Part shown: piece after piece, positions 63,018 through 64,000 of the stretch
How positions within the stretch are numbered: position 1 is the stretch's first letter
Layout of the letters: each line of letters starts with the position of its first letter
Source of the DNA: Bacteroides sp. Marseille-P3684
GTDB lineage: Bacteria; Bacteroidota; Bacteroidia; Bacteroidales; Bacteroidaceae
Length of the DNA stretch: 64,000 nt
Reading direction: 5' to 3'
Assembly: GCF_900291465.1 (NCBI RefSeq)
Contig: NZ_LT985808.1
Location: forward strand, 405,564-469,563
Made by a program: the position numbers and the translations under genes
The notes under the pieces: model-generated
Seen by the model: only the letters and a program-made list of their open reading frames with translations
Database searches by the model: none
What the model was told of the DNA's origin: nothing

Positions 63018-63139
63018 TTGTTAGCAATATAACACTTCGGAATTGAGCACGTATCCGCACAAACTAGAGAAAAGATGCACACTTCGGGGATGGTTTGTGC
63101 ATCCGCCCGTCCGAACGACGGACCGGAAGTTCCGGAAGC

Positions 63140-64000
63140 CTAGCGGACATTGTGACGGACGGAAGGCGCACCGAAGTAACTCGGGTGACGGTTGTCGGGA
63201 TTGACCACGATGCGCTCGAGCACCACCTCCGGGTCGGTCATGAAGACCTTGAGCATATGAAGTCCGGCAGAGCGGACGGGCAACTTCACGGTGAGCCAGC
63301 GCAGGTTGTCGAACACTTCGTTGCGGCGGAGTTGTCCGGCGCCGGTCAGTCGGATGCTCGTATCCTGACGGGGGAGCGGCTTCAGGTTCGGCGACTTCGC
63401 CAAGTTGGCAGGCGTGTATTCGGCAAATTCGTCCTTGAAGCCCTGACGGGCATCAAGCGTCAGCGGAGCCTCGTCGTCGAGGGAGATGGCAAGGCGCAGG
63501 CCGCGCTCAGGGTTGACATCCTGCGTGGGGAGGATACCGATGCAGAGCGATACGCTGTCGGCGTCAGTCAGCAGCACCCGGTATTCGAGACGGGGAGCCT
63601 CGGATGGCTGCGCACTCAGGGCTGTAACGGGCTGGATGCCCATGCAGCCTTCGTCGCGTCCCAGGTCGGGGAGCAAGGTCCAGGCGGCTGCCTTCCCGGG
63701 AACGTTCCGGTTGAAGGCAATGGCAGGGATGGAGAACTCGCTGCCGCTGACGTTACCGAAGTAGGGTTCGTCGGTACGGGGCGCCTCGCCCTTGACGGCA
63801 CGTACGGCGACGGGGACGCGCGTGTCACCGCTGACAATGGTCACCTGCCCTTCGTGGATACCGGCTTCGAGGGCACCCCAGTCGATGCTGACCTGCAGAC
63901 GGGCTTCGTCCGTCAGCGTGCCGGCTGAACGGCTGACACGGAGCCACGGAGCAGAAGGGGTGACGGCATAGTCGAGGCTTCCCGTCCCACGGTTGAACAG
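63140..64000 (-). CDS. GH115 alpha-glucuronidase, C-terminal part (runs off the window)
   Basis: The frame is open from the window edge (reading LFNRGTGSLDYAVTPSAPWL onward) to the stop at 63140, 286 codons. It matches the C-terminal Ig-like domains of GH115 xylan alpha-1,2-glucuronidases: VSIDWGALEAGIHEGQV, PYFGNVSGSEFSIPA, NLRWLTVKLPVRSAGLHMLKVFMTDPEVVLERIVVNPDN, and HPSYFGAPSV at the end. The catalytic part lies outside the window, so activity cannot be judged. Removes (methyl)glucuronic acid from glucuronoxylan if complete. Confidence 0.78.
   Translation of the reverse strand: MFNRGTGSLDYAVTPSAPWLRVSRSAGTLTDEARLQVSIDWGALEAGIHEGQVTIVSGDTRVPVAVRAVKGEAPRTDEPYFGNVSGSEFSIPAIAFNRNVPGKAAAWTLLPDLGRDEGCMGIQPVTALSAQPSEAPRLEYRVLLTDADSVSLCIGILPTQDVNPERGLRLAISLDDEAPLTLDARQGFKDEFAEYTPANLAKSPNLKPLPRQDTSIRLTGAGQLRRNEVFDNLRWLTVKLPVRSAGLHMLKVFMTDPEVVLERIVVNPDNRHPSYFGAPSVRHNVR

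Larger units (their letters stand above)
62595..63139. other. 545-bp intergenic gap with family-B repeat and hairpin
   Basis: Between the convergent deoC and GH115 genes. It contains family-B repeat copy 2 (62843-62933) and a hairpin (62975-63017). The first 200 bases are GC-rich with no credible gene. Confidence 0.5.

Overview
The window comes from a Bacteroidales chromosome (a Bacteroides-like gut anaerobe with unusually GC-rich DNA). Three things support this: two SusC/SusD pairs, an ECF sigma/FecR pair with an STN-bearing SusC, and many promoters of the Bacteroidetes type (-33 TTTG, about 20 bp, -7 TAnnTTTG). No rRNA or tRNA gene was seen. Most of the sequence is GC-rich core DNA. Three AT-richer patches look acquired: 1-4800, about 7300-9660, and about 11500-12750.

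Layout. 1-3935: an AT-rich, translationally coupled operon (minus strand) of a penicillin-acylase-type hydrolase, a pentein-fold guanidine-modifying enzyme, a phosphatidylserine-decarboxylase-like enzyme and the start of a MATE-like exporter; it looks like an unrecognised small-molecule pathway. 4101-4744: broken Abi-like gene. 5037-7223: GH29 fucosidase. 7375-9537: three tandem paralogous lipoproteins; two of their promoters carry identical direct repeats with a 21-bp period, next to a LytS/LytTR-type two-component system (9687-11496). 11660-12749: phage-type ORF6N relic and an array of five evenly spaced palindromes. 12750-22097: MBL hydrolase, pectin methylesterase, a reduced GH3-like protein, ppx-ppk1, and a PL10-CE8 pectinase fusion. 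22558-33223: an ECF sigma gene at one end and a FecR-SusC-SusD-lipoprotein-FISUMP-thioredoxin operon converging on it. 33472-34878: GH28. 35303-35803: HU-like protein. 35992-40955: second SusCD pair behind what looks like an invertible promoter, here in the OFF orientation. 41395-43496: nadB and a PH-domain membrane protein. 43490-52643: a PAPS-making sulfonation operon (barrel, cysQ, permease, cysC, cysD, cysN, sulfotransferase, PCMD lipoprotein). 53219-62594: sugar kinase, small barrel, membrane protein, then housekeeping genes mnmG, apt, uvrC, dtd, a MazG-like gene and deoC. 63140-64000: C-terminus of a GH115 glucuronidase.

The glycan genes (GH29, two CE8 modules, PL10, GH28, GH115, GH3 relic) point to plant cell-wall pectin and xylan plus fucosylated glycans as substrates. 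The sulfonation operon makes activated sulfate and transfers it to an unknown acceptor; no sulfite-assimilation genes are beside it. Two dispersed intergenic repeat families (a 125-bp palindrome-rich element and a roughly 90-bp element) sit in several of the promoter-bearing gaps.
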